From positions 1-46,331 of the forward strand of contig NZ_SIZW01000035.1 in NCBI RefSeq assembly GCF_009866805.1: 46,331 nt of DNA, written 5' to 3'. This DNA comes from Schauerella aestuarii (GTDB lineage: Bacteria; Pseudomonadota; Gammaproteobacteria; Burkholderiales; Burkholderiaceae_B). Position 1 is the first letter of the stretch; the number at the start of each line of letters is the position of its first letter. Both the position numbers and the translations under genes were made by a program. Below are positions 1-7,267 of the stretch, piece after piece. The notes under the pieces are model-generated. The model had not been told where the DNA came from. It made no database searches and saw nothing but the letters and a program-made list of their open reading frames with translations.

Positions 1-49
1 CGGACTTTTAATCCGTTTGTCGTGGGTTCGACCCCCGCACGACCCACCA
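1..49 (+). tRNA. tRNA-Lys(UUU), 3' part only (attL)
   Basis: Bases 1-16 hold most of the anticodon arm with loop CTTTTAA (anticodon TTT). Bases 22-38 form the T arm (stem GTGGG/CCCGC, loop TTCGACC), 39-45 are the 3' acceptor strand, 46 the discriminator A and 47-49 the encoded CCA. The 5' half would lie left of the window, so the intact host tRNA is presumably on that side. Confidence 0.9.
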
Positions 50-54
50 CCAAA
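1..54. repeat. attL core, direct repeat with 46278-46331
   Basis: These 54 bases are identical to the last 54 bases of the window. The repeat covers the tRNA-Lys 3' portion and 5 bases beyond CCA, and the integrase gene begins 11 bases further in. This is the usual arrangement for a tyrosine integrase that recombines in a tRNA gene and restores its 3' end. The repeat may extend left of the window. Confidence 0.93.
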
Positions 55-65
55 TACCTGTAGTA

Positions 66-1133
66 TCAAGCACTTAACGCCACCCTCGCCGGTGGCGTTT
101 CTGCTTCTGGCGTCTGCTGTGACCAAAACGTGACCGCATTCGCGTGGGCTGCCAGGTGCCCCGGGTTCAGGTGAGCGTACTTTTTCACCATCTCCAGCGT
201 CTCCCATCCGCCCAGTTCCTTGAGCACGAACAGCGGCGTGCCGGCCTGAACGTGCCAGCTTGCCCATGTGTGCCGAAGTCCGTGGAACGAGAAGTTCGTA
301 ATGCCAACCACCTTGCAAGCCGTGGTGAACGTCCTGCTGTCGGTCTGCGTCAACGCCAGACCGCTCTCGCGGGTGAACACCAGCCTATTGTGCTTGCCTC
401 GGCGTGATTGCAAGACTGCCATCGCATCGGCGTTGAGCGGCACTGAGCGTGATCGATTCGACTTTGCCCGATCGCCAGTTACCCAGGCTCGAGCATTCGC
501 CTCGTCGATGTCGGCCCATTCCAGCGTCAGGATCTCGCCTTGACGCATGCCGGTGGCCAGCGCGAACTGGCAAACGTGTCGCATCCAGTCGAGTGTGATT
601 GCATTGAGGAATGCGCGCGCCTGGGCCTGAGTGATCCAGCGCACGCGCACCTTCGGCTCCGTCCGGTTGTTCAGCTTCGGGGGCTTGGCGATCCAATCCC
701 ATTCAGCCGCCAGCCGTAGAAGCCTGCGGATGGTCGCCAGATAGCGATTTTGTGTCGCGGGCGCCAACGGTTCAGCACGCCGGTTCTTGAACGTCTGGTG
801 CGTCGGCAGCGCGTCCATGATCGATTCGTTGGTTAAAGAGCTGAGAGGCTGGCCGCCAAAGACGGTGCGCCAATAGGTGATGTTGCGGACCTTCGTGTCG
901 TAATCGCTCTGGCCGGCCGATTCAGTCAGAAACCGGACGGCGGCCTCGTCAAACGTGCGTTCAGGCGCTTCACCCAACTTCGACGTGCGCCACAACTCGG
1001 CCTTCACCTTGTCGTGGTATTCCTGTGCTGCCTGCTTGCTTTTGGTGCCAGTAGAGCGTCTAACTCGCTGGCCGCCTGGTGTGCGAATATCAATCCACCA
1101 GACGCCGGAATCAGCGTGTTTACGGATGGGCAT
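66..1133 (-). CDS. int: Tyrosine-family site-specific integrase
   Basis: This 355-aa protein would catalyse recombination between attP and the tRNA-Lys attB. The N-terminal ~60 residues resemble the arm-binding domain of phage integrases, followed by a SAM-like core-binding domain. The catalytic domain shows the first Arg in TGMRQGEILTLEW, the HGLRHTWASWH box (H-x-x-R) and the nucleophilic Tyr in MVKKYAHLNP. Length is normal for the family. It lies directly next to attL with its stop codon facing the tRNA. The start overlaps the excisionase-like gene by about 130 bp, so the two are probably co-expressed. Confidence 0.96.
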   Translation of the reverse strand: MPIRKHADSGVWWIDIRTPGGQRVRRSTGTKSKQAAQEYHDKVKAELWRTSKLGEAPERTFDEAAVRFLTESAGQSDYDTKVRNITYWRTVFGGQPLSSLTNESIMDALPTHQTFKNRRAEPLAPATQNRYLATIRRLLRLAAEWDWIAKPPKLNNRTEPKVRVRWITQAQARAFLNAITLDWMRHVCQFALATGMRQGEILTLEWADIDEANARAWVTGDRAKSNRSRSVPLNADAMAVLQSRRGKHNRLVFTRESGLALTQTDSRTFTTACKVVGITNFSFHGLRHTWASWHVQAGTPLFVLKELGGWETLEMVKKYAHLNPGHLAAHANAVTFWSQQTPEAETPPARVALSA

Positions 1134-1336
1134 GGTGCTTCCTTACCGACCCGCAGCGATAGCCGGGTCAGATTGTTGCGTTTTTCACTCAGTGCAGCAA
1201 GGGCAGACGGCCAGATCCGCCAGATTCTTGAGCCTGGCAGCCTGAATGCGATCTGCTCGCGCGCCGCGTATACGGTCTGATAGGACACGTTCAGCCGTTC
1301 GGCGGCCTCCTTCAGCGTGATTGCTTGCTCGTGCAT
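1004..1336 (-). CDS. Excisionase-like helix-turn-helix protein
   Basis: A 110-aa protein beginning with a MerR/excisionase-type winged helix (ITLKEAAERLNVSYQTVY at residues 6-23). It ends with a conserved-looking basic tail (residues 85-110, with ASELDALLA and RNTTTR). GGAGG lies 5 nt before the ATG. It overlaps the integrase start by 130 bp, which is common for xis/int pairs. The likely role is directing excision; function is inferred from the HTH and position. No catalytic motif is present. Confidence 0.72.
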   Translation of the reverse strand: MHEQAITLKEAAERLNVSYQTVYAAREQIAFRLPGSRIWRIWPSALAALSEKRNNLTRLSLRVGKEAPCPSVNTLIPASGGLIFAHQAASELDALLAPKASRQHRNTTTR

Positions 1337-1390
1337 TTGGCCTCCATGCTTGGCGGGTGGTTTCGATGATTCGGTGTATCTGGTCGGTCA

Positions 1391-1564
1391 TTACTGCGAT
1401 CGGTAGTTGAGGGGGCCGGATGGCTTAGGCGGCGGCGGGTTGAGGGCTTCGTCCTGCGCCCGGATGAACGCCGCAGCATCGCGCAGGCTGTCTGCTGCAG
1501 CGGTGTTGGGCATCATCAGGGCCATGCGCAGAAGCTGGGTTTCGTGTAGCTCAGCCTCCGTCAT
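1391..1564 (-). CDS. Small phage protein, unknown function (57 aa)
   Basis: Starts at MTEAELHETQLLRMALM. GGAG stands 6 nt before the ATG, which overlaps the end of the preceding gene (stop at 1551). The reading frame stays open upstream to 1687, but that part lies over the convincing coding of the upstream gene and has no ribosome site. The C-terminus is proline rich (NPPPPKPSGP). No domain recognised. Confidence 0.6.
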   Translation of the reverse strand: MTEAELHETQLLRMALMMPNTAAADSLRDAAAFIRAQDEALNPPPPKPSGPLNYRSQ

Positions 1565-1913
1565 CGTCGGCTCCGCGTTCTTGGGTGGGCGCGCCGAACC
1601 CCCGCGCTGTGTCGATCGCTTGCCGAAGATCGCGCACCAGATTGCCAGGACGCAGGCCCAAGCCAATACCATAAGGGTGCTTGCCATCGTGCAAGTGAAT
1701 CGCGCCGTGTTGGTTGATGCGGCGCTCGATCCAGTCCAATCGTTTGCTATCTTCGCTCACCACTTCCTCTCGCGCAGCACGGTCGGCGACAACTGCGGCG
1801 GTACAGCGGGCATCGCATTGCATAGAGCTGTAGAGTGGCTCACCCGATCCATGCCCGTCATAAATTACGTGACGCGGAAACCTTGGTAACGGCGGCAGCT
1901 TAATGTCACTCAT
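1551..1913 (-). CDS. KLPPLP-type early phage protein (120 aa)
   Basis: Begins MSDIKLPPLPRF, an N-terminal signature shared with the gene at 3533-3892 and, loosely, with 18495-18632. Residues ~55-100 (DSKRLDWIERRINQ, then a stretch with GIGLGLRPGNLVRDLR) look like an independent module often found in small phage early proteins. The ribosome site is GGAG. The start overlaps the stop of the mosaic gene by 8 bp. Function unknown. Confidence 0.75.
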   Translation of the reverse strand: MSDIKLPPLPRFPRHVIYDGHGSGEPLYSSMQCDARCTAAVVADRAAREEVVSEDSKRLDWIERRINQHGAIHLHDGKHPYGIGLGLRPGNLVRDLRQAIDTARGFGAPTQERGADDDGG

Positions 1914-3540
1914 CGCCGCTCTCCTTCTTGCTTGCCGCGATGGAGGCGTCGATCAGCGCATCGCTGAATATGTTCCTGACATTCGATCCAAGCATGTCAA
2001 ATGCCGCGCAATACCACGCATCCCAATCTTCTCCGGGCTCGGGGGCCATGCCAGCAAACGTGGAAATTTCAGAAAGCACGCGGGCACGTAGTTCAGCCGC
2101 ATCGGCTGCGCTGGTGGGCGGCGTGGGCGCGGCGTTTGAAGCCCGTTCGCTAATGCGACGCAGCGATTCGATATGATCAGCCAAGCCCAATATGGGGCTG
2201 ATCGGCTGTCCCAGGCTCCACAGAAACATGCAGAAGTTGGCCACGTCGCGGGGGTCGCCTTTCTCGACATGCTCGCGCAGCATCGTTGACAGGTCGCGCG
2301 GGTCGCACTCATGCCAGCCGCTGCGGCCTTTCTTGCGCGCCTGCGCCAGCTTTTCTTTGAGCGCTTCGGCAAAGCGGTCTACCGCGTCATCGTCAGGGTG
2401 TTGGTTTGTCGCGCTTACCGTGGGCGCGCCCTGCAGGCTGTCCAGGTGTGCGGCCAGGGCGCACGCGAAATCAGCCGCAAGCCTTTCAGTGATATACCGC
2501 CCGAAATCGTGACGGTTCATGCGCTTGGCAAAATAATCTGCCACGTAGCCGCGCCCGCCCGCGCTGGTGTCCAGCTTGTGGCCGGTGATCGGCACCGTCG
2601 CGCTTACCGTGGGCACTGCCGCATACTGACGCGCCACGATTCGATAAATATCCTCGATCGGCTTTGTATCCTCGCAGCAGTCATCAAACGCTTGTGTGAC
2701 GATTTGGGCCAATAGGTCGCGCGGGATCTCGGCGGGCATGGCGCTTACCGTAGGCGTATTAATGCGCTTGGCGATCGCCTCCTCGAGCGAAACCAGATCA
2801 CGCCGAAAATGGATCTCATCGTGCGGATAGTTGAAACGGGCGCAAAGACTGCGGTGGAAATTCCGAAAGCCGCTGTACACGATCATGTGGCGAGCGTGTT
2901 CTGCTTTCAGATCAGCGGCGAGGATCTTGGCGGCATCGACGGCGCGGCCCGATCCGTGGCAGTGGCTGCAATCCACCGTTTGTTCGCGAGCATCCGGGCC
3001 GCTATCACTGCGGATCGTTTCGGTACCTTCGCCATCGCAGCGCGGGCACTTGCCGTCATCAGGCGCATCGTCATCGGCTGCGCTGGTGGGTGGCGTGGGC
3101 GCGGCTTTGAGCATGGCGGCACGGCAATCGTTCCAGCCATCACGGTATCGTGCAGCGCGCATTTGCTCTTGTATAGGCTCGTCGGCGTACAAACGCGGAT
3201 GCTCCATTGCATCCGGCACCGTCGCGCTTACCGTGGGCGCATCGGCAAGGCGGGCGCGGGCCTGCCAGCCTTCCCACGCGGCCTGTTCTTCGGCGTTGGT
3301 GTATTCGTCGTTGTTGATCAGACCCATACGGCCCAATTGCGCGTACTGATCTTTGCTCAATCGATCCGCCTCAAACGCGGCCCGCTCATCCGCAGGCGCA
3401 ACCGGCGATTGCGGGGCGGCTTTCGCCAGCACAGCGGCTTCGATGGCGCGGCATGCTTGCATAAGGTCAACCCGTGCGTACTCATCGTAGATTTTGTATA
3501 TCTCGGCATCCGTCAGCACGCCGTGTGTCTTGTTATCCAT
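1906..3540 (-). CDS. Mosaic early protein with repeated linkers and a DnaJ-type zinc motif
   Basis: A 544-aa protein made of short unrelated-looking modules joined by near-identical linkers: PTVSA-type linkers at about residues 102, 255, 311 and 377, and TPPTSAAD linkers at about 149 and 473. One module has two zinc knuckles (CPRCDGEG and CSHCHGSG). Another (ARKKGRSGWHECD to KGDPRDVANFCMFLW) matches a module I recognise from unrelated phage early proteins. Others include AAWEGWQARA and YRDGWNDCRAAML types. Ea22-like lambdoid proteins are also modular, which is only an analogy. Function unknown. It could be a single long protein or a recent in-frame assembly of several small genes. Confidence 0.8.
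   Translation of the reverse strand: MDNKTHGVLTDAEIYKIYDEYARVDLMQACRAIEAAVLAKAAPQSPVAPADERAAFEADRLSKDQYAQLGRMGLINNDEYTNAEEQAAWEGWQARARLADAPTVSATVPDAMEHPRLYADEPIQEQMRAARYRDGWNDCRAAMLKAAPTPPTSAADDDAPDDGKCPRCDGEGTETIRSDSGPDAREQTVDCSHCHGSGRAVDAAKILAADLKAEHARHMIVYSGFRNFHRSLCARFNYPHDEIHFRRDLVSLEEAIAKRINTPTVSAMPAEIPRDLLAQIVTQAFDDCCEDTKPIEDIYRIVARQYAAVPTVSATVPITGHKLDTSAGGRGYVADYFAKRMNRHDFGRYITERLAADFACALAAHLDSLQGAPTVSATNQHPDDDAVDRFAEALKEKLAQARKKGRSGWHECDPRDLSTMLREHVEKGDPRDVANFCMFLWSLGQPISPILGLADHIESLRRISERASNAAPTPPTSAADAAELRARVLSEISTFAGMAPEPGEDWDAWYCAAFDMLGSNVRNIFSDALIDASIAASKKESGDE
2102..3105. repeat. Second linker repeat (2 copies of 32 bp)
   Basis: Bases 2102-2133 and 3074-3105 are identical except at one position and encode the PTPPTSAAD linker twice in the mosaic protein. 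Keeping the DNA this similar argues for recent duplication or gene conversion. Confidence 0.85.
2408..3238. repeat. Linker-encoding DNA repeat family (4 copies)
   Basis: Copies of the core cgcttaccgtgggc stand at 2408-2427, 2591-2614, 2741-2755 (one change) and 3215-3238. The second and fourth share 24 identical bases. Read on the minus strand they encode the PTVSA linkers of the mosaic protein. Confidence 0.85.
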
Positions 3541-3892
3541 TGCTCTCTCCTAGGGCAGCGCGGGCACGCGTAATGGCGACGCCGAACGGTAGCCATTGAG
3601 GGCCGGTCATTGCGCCCAACTTGCTCACCCGAGCAGATGTGTCGACCAGCCGCTCCAACGCCTCGCGCAGCGTTTCGTTCTGATCCCGCAGCGTCTCCAA
3701 GTTCTCGGTCTTGATGCGGTTCGAGGCTTCATGGGCGGCGAGGTCTTGGAGCAGCGGGGCGGTAGCGGCTTCGGCGTATTGGTGAAGGCGCACGACAACC
3801 TCAGTCAGCGGCACGACAAAGGCGGTAGGATCGAAGCAGCCAGCTTCGTGAGTCACGAGGTTCGGCAGCGGCGGCAATTTGTAGTCGTTCAT
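3533..3892 (-). CDS. KLPPLP-type early phage protein (119 aa)
   Basis: Starts MNDYKLPPLPNL. The frame also offers a GTG nine bases upstream (3901). The ATG at 3892 is preferred because GGAGG lies upstream and the stop of the previous small gene (3895) is 2 nt away. Residues ~50-95 form a probable coiled coil (RIKTENLETLRDQNETLREA). The stop overlaps the start of the mosaic gene. It shares its N-terminus with the gene at 1551-1913. Function unknown. Confidence 0.75.
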   Translation of the reverse strand: MNDYKLPPLPNLVTHEAGCFDPTAFVVPLTEVVVRLHQYAEAATAPLLQDLAAHEASNRIKTENLETLRDQNETLREALERLVDTSARVSKLGAMTGPQWLPFGVAITRARAALGESNG

Positions 3893-3894
3893 TT

Positions 3895-4065
3895 TCACCA
3901 CCCTCCCATTGCGTCGTTGTAGGCGCGCTCTGCCGCTTCCTCTGCTTCCCCGCGCATCTCGTCGCGAAGGTCTCGCATCTGCCGCTGATACTCTTTCTGA
4001 TCGATCAAGCCGTCTGCAAGCTCTTGATCAATTTGGTCTTCGGCTTTCTCGTACCAAGTTTTCAT
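3895..4065 (-). CDS. Small acidic helical protein (56 aa), SHOCT-like C-terminus
   Basis: Reads MKTWYEKAEDQIDQELADG to AYNDAMGGW. The stretch QELADGLIDQKEYQRQMRD resembles SHOCT-type short C-terminal motifs. The start overlaps the previous stop as ATGA, and its stop is 2 nt before the next ATG, so it sits tightly inside the operon. Function unknown. Confidence 0.7.
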   Translation of the reverse strand: MKTWYEKAEDQIDQELADGLIDQKEYQRQMRDLRDEMRGEAEEAAERAYNDAMGGW

Positions 4066-4457
4066 GTCGAATGTCCTTCGATTATGGATCGTGCAATCTC
4101 AGCGACTTCGTAACCTGTCGCTAATTCGTTTGCGATGGCCTCAATCTCTTCCAGCGCCTCGCGTCGTGCTTTGCCAATAGCTCGCATCACAGCCTCCGGA
4201 ACCATCATCGGAGGGACAGATTCGCCCACCACCCCAGCCGCGATGAGATCGGTGTGCACCATGTGCATGCACTCAGCCATCAGGTCGTTGGACTGGTTAT
4301 CGCGTCGTGCTTGGTCGTAGGCGGCGCGGTAGGCTTCGTAGCGCATCTGGAGGGTGATATTCGAGTAACCGTCACGTACTCGAGCCAGGTCACTTGAGTG
4401 ACATCCTTCGCCAGTCATCCACGCCTCAAACTGTTCTCGCACTTTGTCTTCGTTCAT
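4062..4457 (-). CDS. Hypothetical early phage protein (131 aa)
   Basis: Begins MNEDKVREQFEAWMTGEG. The REQFEAWM start and MRYEAYRAAYDQAR segment are typical of short early proteins in enteric and beta-proteobacterial prophages. The rest is predicted helical. Overlaps both neighbours (ATGA with the 56-aa gene and 4 bp with the transporter gene). Function unknown. Confidence 0.75.
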   Translation of the reverse strand: MNEDKVREQFEAWMTGEGCHSSDLARVRDGYSNITLQMRYEAYRAAYDQARRDNQSNDLMAECMHMVHTDLIAAGVVGESVPPMMVPEAVMRAIGKARREALEEIEAIANELATGYEVAEIARSIIEGHST

Positions 4458-4963
4458 TTGTCATTCCCTTGAAAGCGCACGAGCGGGGCGAGGGCGGCTT
4501 TGGAGATCAGATAAGCCCACAGAGCTCCACCGGCTACTTTTGCGGCAAACTGGCCGACGATTACAAGCGGCATGAAGGCACCGAACGCGATCGCGGGGAA
4601 CAACATCGAATCGAGAGCGGCGCCGGCCACGTTGCTTTTCATGCTGCGTTTGAACCAACTCCCTTTGACGTTCATGAATACTATCCAGTCCACAAGCGCT
4701 GCCACCGCAAAGGACACCGCGCTTGCGATTGCAATGAATTGTGCTGCTGGGTTCAGAATCCAAGACAGCAGGCCAGCGAACGCGATCAGTGCACCCATTT
4801 GCCACGGGCGCACTTTGACGTGCAGCCAGTCGCGGAGAACTAGGTCAAGACCTATCAAGAAGAAGGAATTGATCGGCGTGACCATCGGGCCAAACTGAAC
4901 GACGAGCAAGTTGGCAAGAATCATCGCGCCCGCGTAGCAGGCAATCGCAAGGGAAAGGATCAC
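4454..4963 (-). CDS. VUT/YhhQ-family transporter (queuosine-precursor type)
   Basis: A 169-aa hydrophobic protein with about five or six membrane segments. It carries the family-like run PINSFFLIGLDLVLRDWLH near residues 31-49, as in COG1738/VUT (YhhQ) proteins that import 7-deazaguanine queuosine precursors. It is shorter than the usual ~220 aa, mainly by lacking long loops. The 4-bp overlap with the upstream DpdA-like gene makes translational coupling likely. The inferred job is bringing preQ0 or preQ1 into the infected cell as substrate for the neighbour. Substrate is not shown by the sequence. Confidence 0.75.
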   Translation of the reverse strand: MILSLAIACYAGAMILANLLVVQFGPMVTPINSFFLIGLDLVLRDWLHVKVRPWQMGALIAFAGLLSWILNPAAQFIAIASAVSFAVAALVDWIVFMNVKGSWFKRSMKSNVAGAALDSMLFPAIAFGAFMPLVIVGQFAAKVAGGALWAYLISKAALAPLVRFQGNDK

Positions 4964-5709
4964 AGCAGGGCTCCTTGAACTGGGGTTGGGTTATCAGGCA
5001 CGAGAAAAGACCAGCAGGTCGGCGCGTTGAAAGCTTCAATTCGATGCCGCATTACCTGAGCTCGAGCTTCTTTAGTTGGCGGGGAATAAGTGCCGCGCCA
5101 TTTCAGGTCGATGCCAATATTTCGGCCAATGTTCGTGCTGTCTGCGCTGGAAAAAGGGAGGCGAGAGAAGATTTCAGGATTCAGCATCCTTAGCCCGTGA
5201 AGCTTGCACATAGGCCGGCCTTCGTCATCGCACACCACGCGCATGGCTCGAGCCATTTGCCCCCACCATTCCCTAGTGCCGATGCTTGAGTACTCGCCGG
5301 AACTGCCGATGCAAACCCGTGGCCATGCGGTTGCAAGACGCTCAAGTCGAGTGAGACTTTCATGCATATGCCAGACGGGAGCGCCAAACCATTTGGGAAG
5401 TGGCCAGTCGGCGAGAAGAGCGTCATTGGCGATTTCGTCACCATCAATGACGTCAGGGATCACCGCAAAGTCACAGCTTGGAATTAGCTTTGCCAAACGC
5501 GCCCAATCGTAATAAGGTGCCCAGTCTTTTACTGGCTCACCTTTCTTCCAAGCTGAGAACGCCCCATTGTCAATGGCAAATGACTGGCAGACCTGAGCCG
5601 CTATACCCAGTTGCCCAGGGTGAGCGAAGCTTACAAACGCGTGCCCACCTCCAGCGGCCGCGACAGCGGCCGTATCAGGTGTAATAGGCAGGCCGTGATA
5701 ATGAATCAC
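4960..5709 (-). CDS. DpdA/TGT-like DNA 7-deazaguanine transglycosylase (candidate)
   Basis: A 249-aa protein with the layout of the phage branch of tRNA-guanine transglycosylase-like proteins: SFAIDNGAFSAW near residue 43, an acidic strand FAVIPDVIDGDEIAND near 81, VCIGSSGEYSSIGT near 131 and LHGLRMLNPEIF followed by LPFSSADSTN around 169-191. Members called DpdA exchange guanine in DNA for preQ0-type bases. GGAG lies 8 nt before the ATG. Its partner gene downstream encodes a YhhQ-like importer, which fits a scavenging route. No folE, queD, queE or queC gene is present. The exact product base, and whether the target is DNA rather than tRNA, are inferred. Confidence 0.75.
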   Translation of the reverse strand: MIHYHGLPITPDTAAVAAAGGGHAFVSFAHPGQLGIAAQVCQSFAIDNGAFSAWKKGEPVKDWAPYYDWARLAKLIPSCDFAVIPDVIDGDEIANDALLADWPLPKWFGAPVWHMHESLTRLERLATAWPRVCIGSSGEYSSIGTREWWGQMARAMRVVCDDEGRPMCKLHGLRMLNPEIFSRLPFSSADSTNIGRNIGIDLKWRGTYSPPTKEARAQVMRHRIEAFNAPTCWSFLVPDNPTPVQGALL

Positions 5710-5736
5710 GAATTCTCCTTTGCCCGCCCAGCAGGC

Positions 5737-5919
5737 CTATTGCTCAGCAACCACGTCCGGCTCAGCCACCATCAGCCGAGCCATGCTGTTTGCCGACTTG
5801 ACCGCATCAGAGCGGCGATTGAATGTGTGGTGGGACTTGCACAGCGCATGGCGGCCGCGCAAGAGTTCCCAGCCCCAGGTGCCGTTGGCATAGGGGACGA
5901 TCGTCAGGCGCATGTTCAT
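5737..5919 (-). CDS. Small phage protein (60 aa), unknown
   Basis: Begins MNMRLTIVPYANGTWGWELL and has a compact beta-then-helix pattern (FNRRSDAVKSANSMARLM), loosely like DUF1508-type folds. The start overlaps the Gp157 stop as ATGA. It ends 27 bp before the transglycosylase gene. Function unknown. Confidence 0.65.
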   Translation of the reverse strand: MNMRLTIVPYANGTWGWELLRGRHALCKSHHTFNRRSDAVKSANSMARLMVAEPDVVAEQ

Positions 5920-6410
5920 CTGATGACCAGCCTCACCGACTTGCGCAGCGAAGCTCCAGGCACATCAAAGCCGTCCTTCAGCGCCTTCTTGATCAGCGTC
6001 TTGTCCGGCGCATATGTGGCCGGCACTTCGCGCATGTAGTCGCTGGGGATCAGATCCTCGCCGTCGATCTGCACGGCGTCAGGGTTGGCCTGGATTCCGA
6101 TAGTGAACTGCGGATGCTCGACCTTCTGCACGCCGGCCGTCTGCATGCCGTGCAGCAGCTGAGACTTGATGCGGTCGATGCGTTTCTTGGCGGCGCCAGC
6201 CTTTTCCGCCAGGCGCTTTGCTTCCTGATCGACGGCTTCGGCGTAGGATTCAAGATTGCGGATCACCATGCCGTAGGCTTGCACCTTCGGGATCAGATCG
6301 GTTTCCGCTTCGAGGGTGTCGTTGATGGCTTGCTCGTCAAGCCCCATGTCCTGGAGCTTGTCGGCCAATTGCCGGTACTGCGGGGCGATTTCGTACAGGG
6401 TCATGGACAT
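5916..6410 (-). CDS. Siphovirus Gp157-like protein
   Basis: A 164-aa protein with a long helical first half (YRQLADKLQDMGLDEQAINDTLEA, then a coiled coil with AEAVDQEAKRLAEKAGAAKK) and a beta-rich second half (HPQFTIGIQANPDAVQIDGE to KSVRLVIR). This layout matches the Gp157 family of phage early proteins, linked in streptococcal phage Sfi work to phage resistance. It sits between the HNH gene and the 60-aa gene, overlapping both. Exact role unknown. Confidence 0.85.
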   Translation of the reverse strand: MSMTLYEIAPQYRQLADKLQDMGLDEQAINDTLEAETDLIPKVQAYGMVIRNLESYAEAVDQEAKRLAEKAGAAKKRIDRIKSQLLHGMQTAGVQKVEHPQFTIGIQANPDAVQIDGEDLIPSDYMREVPATYAPDKTLIKKALKDGFDVPGASLRKSVRLVIR

Positions 6411-6835
6411 GGGGGTGTCTCCAGTATTTCAGCCTGTCGGTTGCGGAATTTGGTAGTAGGGCTGTTCTCGCCAGTTCGAGATCGGCAATACGCCAAGAAT
6501 CCGGGCGCATTGAGGTTCTCTTTTTGAGAACCCCAAGCAAGATTGGTGGGTTTATTGTTGGACGAGTTCTCGTCTAAGTGCATGCAGACTTGCCCCTGCT
6601 TTGGAGGGCCGTTGAATGCCTCACATATCAACCGGTGAGCTTTGAACGTTTTCCCTTTGTGCACATAAAGGAATCGCTTCCCGTCCCACTGACCGGTTGT
6701 TGGTTCTCCGCCATATTGACGAAATCCACCCTTCGGCAATGGTGATATCCGCGGCAGAACCATAAGACGACCTTCGCTTGATGCGATAAGGCCGTCTACG
6801 GAGGGGATAAGGCGCCAAACTTCTTTGGTATTCAT
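6401..6835 (-). CDS. HNH endonuclease (homing-type)
   Basis: A 144-aa protein with a NUMOD4-like N-terminus (WRLIPSVDGLIASSEGRL) and an HNH core: AHRLICEAFNGPP, then CMHLDENSSNNKPTNLAWGS. It probably makes single or double strand cuts as a free-standing mobile nuclease. Inserted between ssb and the Gp157 gene, overlapping the latter by 10 bp. Confidence 0.85.
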   Translation of the reverse strand: MNTKEVWRLIPSVDGLIASSEGRLMVLPRISPLPKGGFRQYGGEPTTGQWDGKRFLYVHKGKTFKAHRLICEAFNGPPKQGQVCMHLDENSSNNKPTNLAWGSQKENLNAPGFLAYCRSRTGENSPTTKFRNRQAEILETPPCP

Positions 6836-6847
6836 GGCCTTACCCCC

Positions 6848-7267
6848 TCAATTAAAAGGTATGAGGTCGTCCAGGTCCGCAAGGTTCGAACTGGCGTGAT
6901 TGGTTGCGGGTGCTGCCTGGCGTGCAGGCTTGGCGGGAGCAGAGTCTTGCTTTGGGCCGCCAGCAAATTCGAGATTGCTGATGCGGCCAGTGAGGCGCAC
7001 GCCGCTGTTCGTGGCCGACTTCCATTCTTCTTGGTGGAGGTCTTCGATGACGACTGACAGCGAAGTTCCCTTGGTCAGGTGAGGCACAAGCGCTTCGGCA
7101 CGCTTGCCCCACAAGCTGGCGTCGATCCAGACGGTGGGCTGCTTGCCGTCCTTCTTGACGCCGTAGTTCATCGCCAGCGCCAAGCTGGTTACCGGCTCGC
7201 CGTTGCCGGTGTACCGAAGTTCACAATCACGGCCAAGCCGTCCAAGTCCGAAAAGCGTAGGCATCAT
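6848..7267 (-). CDS. ssb: Single-stranded DNA-binding protein
   Basis: A 139-aa OB-fold SSB: GRLGRDCELRYTGNGEPV at residues 9-26, the strand WIDASLWGKRAEAL, a Gln/Ala/Pro-rich linker and the acidic tip DDLIPF followed by one Asn. The tip normally recruits repair and replication partners. The start overlaps the ERF stop (ATGA). AGGAGG is so close that the second ATG (7264) is the likelier start. It works with the ERF protein on single-stranded phage DNA. Confidence 0.93.
   Translation of the reverse strand: MMPTLFGLGRLGRDCELRYTGNGEPVTSLALAMNYGVKKDGKQPTVWIDASLWGKRAEALVPHLTKGTSLSVVIEDLHQEEWKSATNSGVRLTGRISNLEFAGGPKQDSAPAKPARQAAPATNHASSNLADLDDLIPFN

Noticed and set aside
1185-1391. 68-aa minus-strand ORF with a TAATG overlap
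   Set aside because: Three quarters of it lies over the excisionase-like gene in another frame and it has no domain; only its first codons are free.
1391-1687. 98-aa version of the gene ending at 1391, with an apparent membrane helix
   Set aside because: The extra N-terminus overlaps strong coding of the 120-aa gene and has no ribosome site; the ATG at 1564 has GGAG and a natural overlap.
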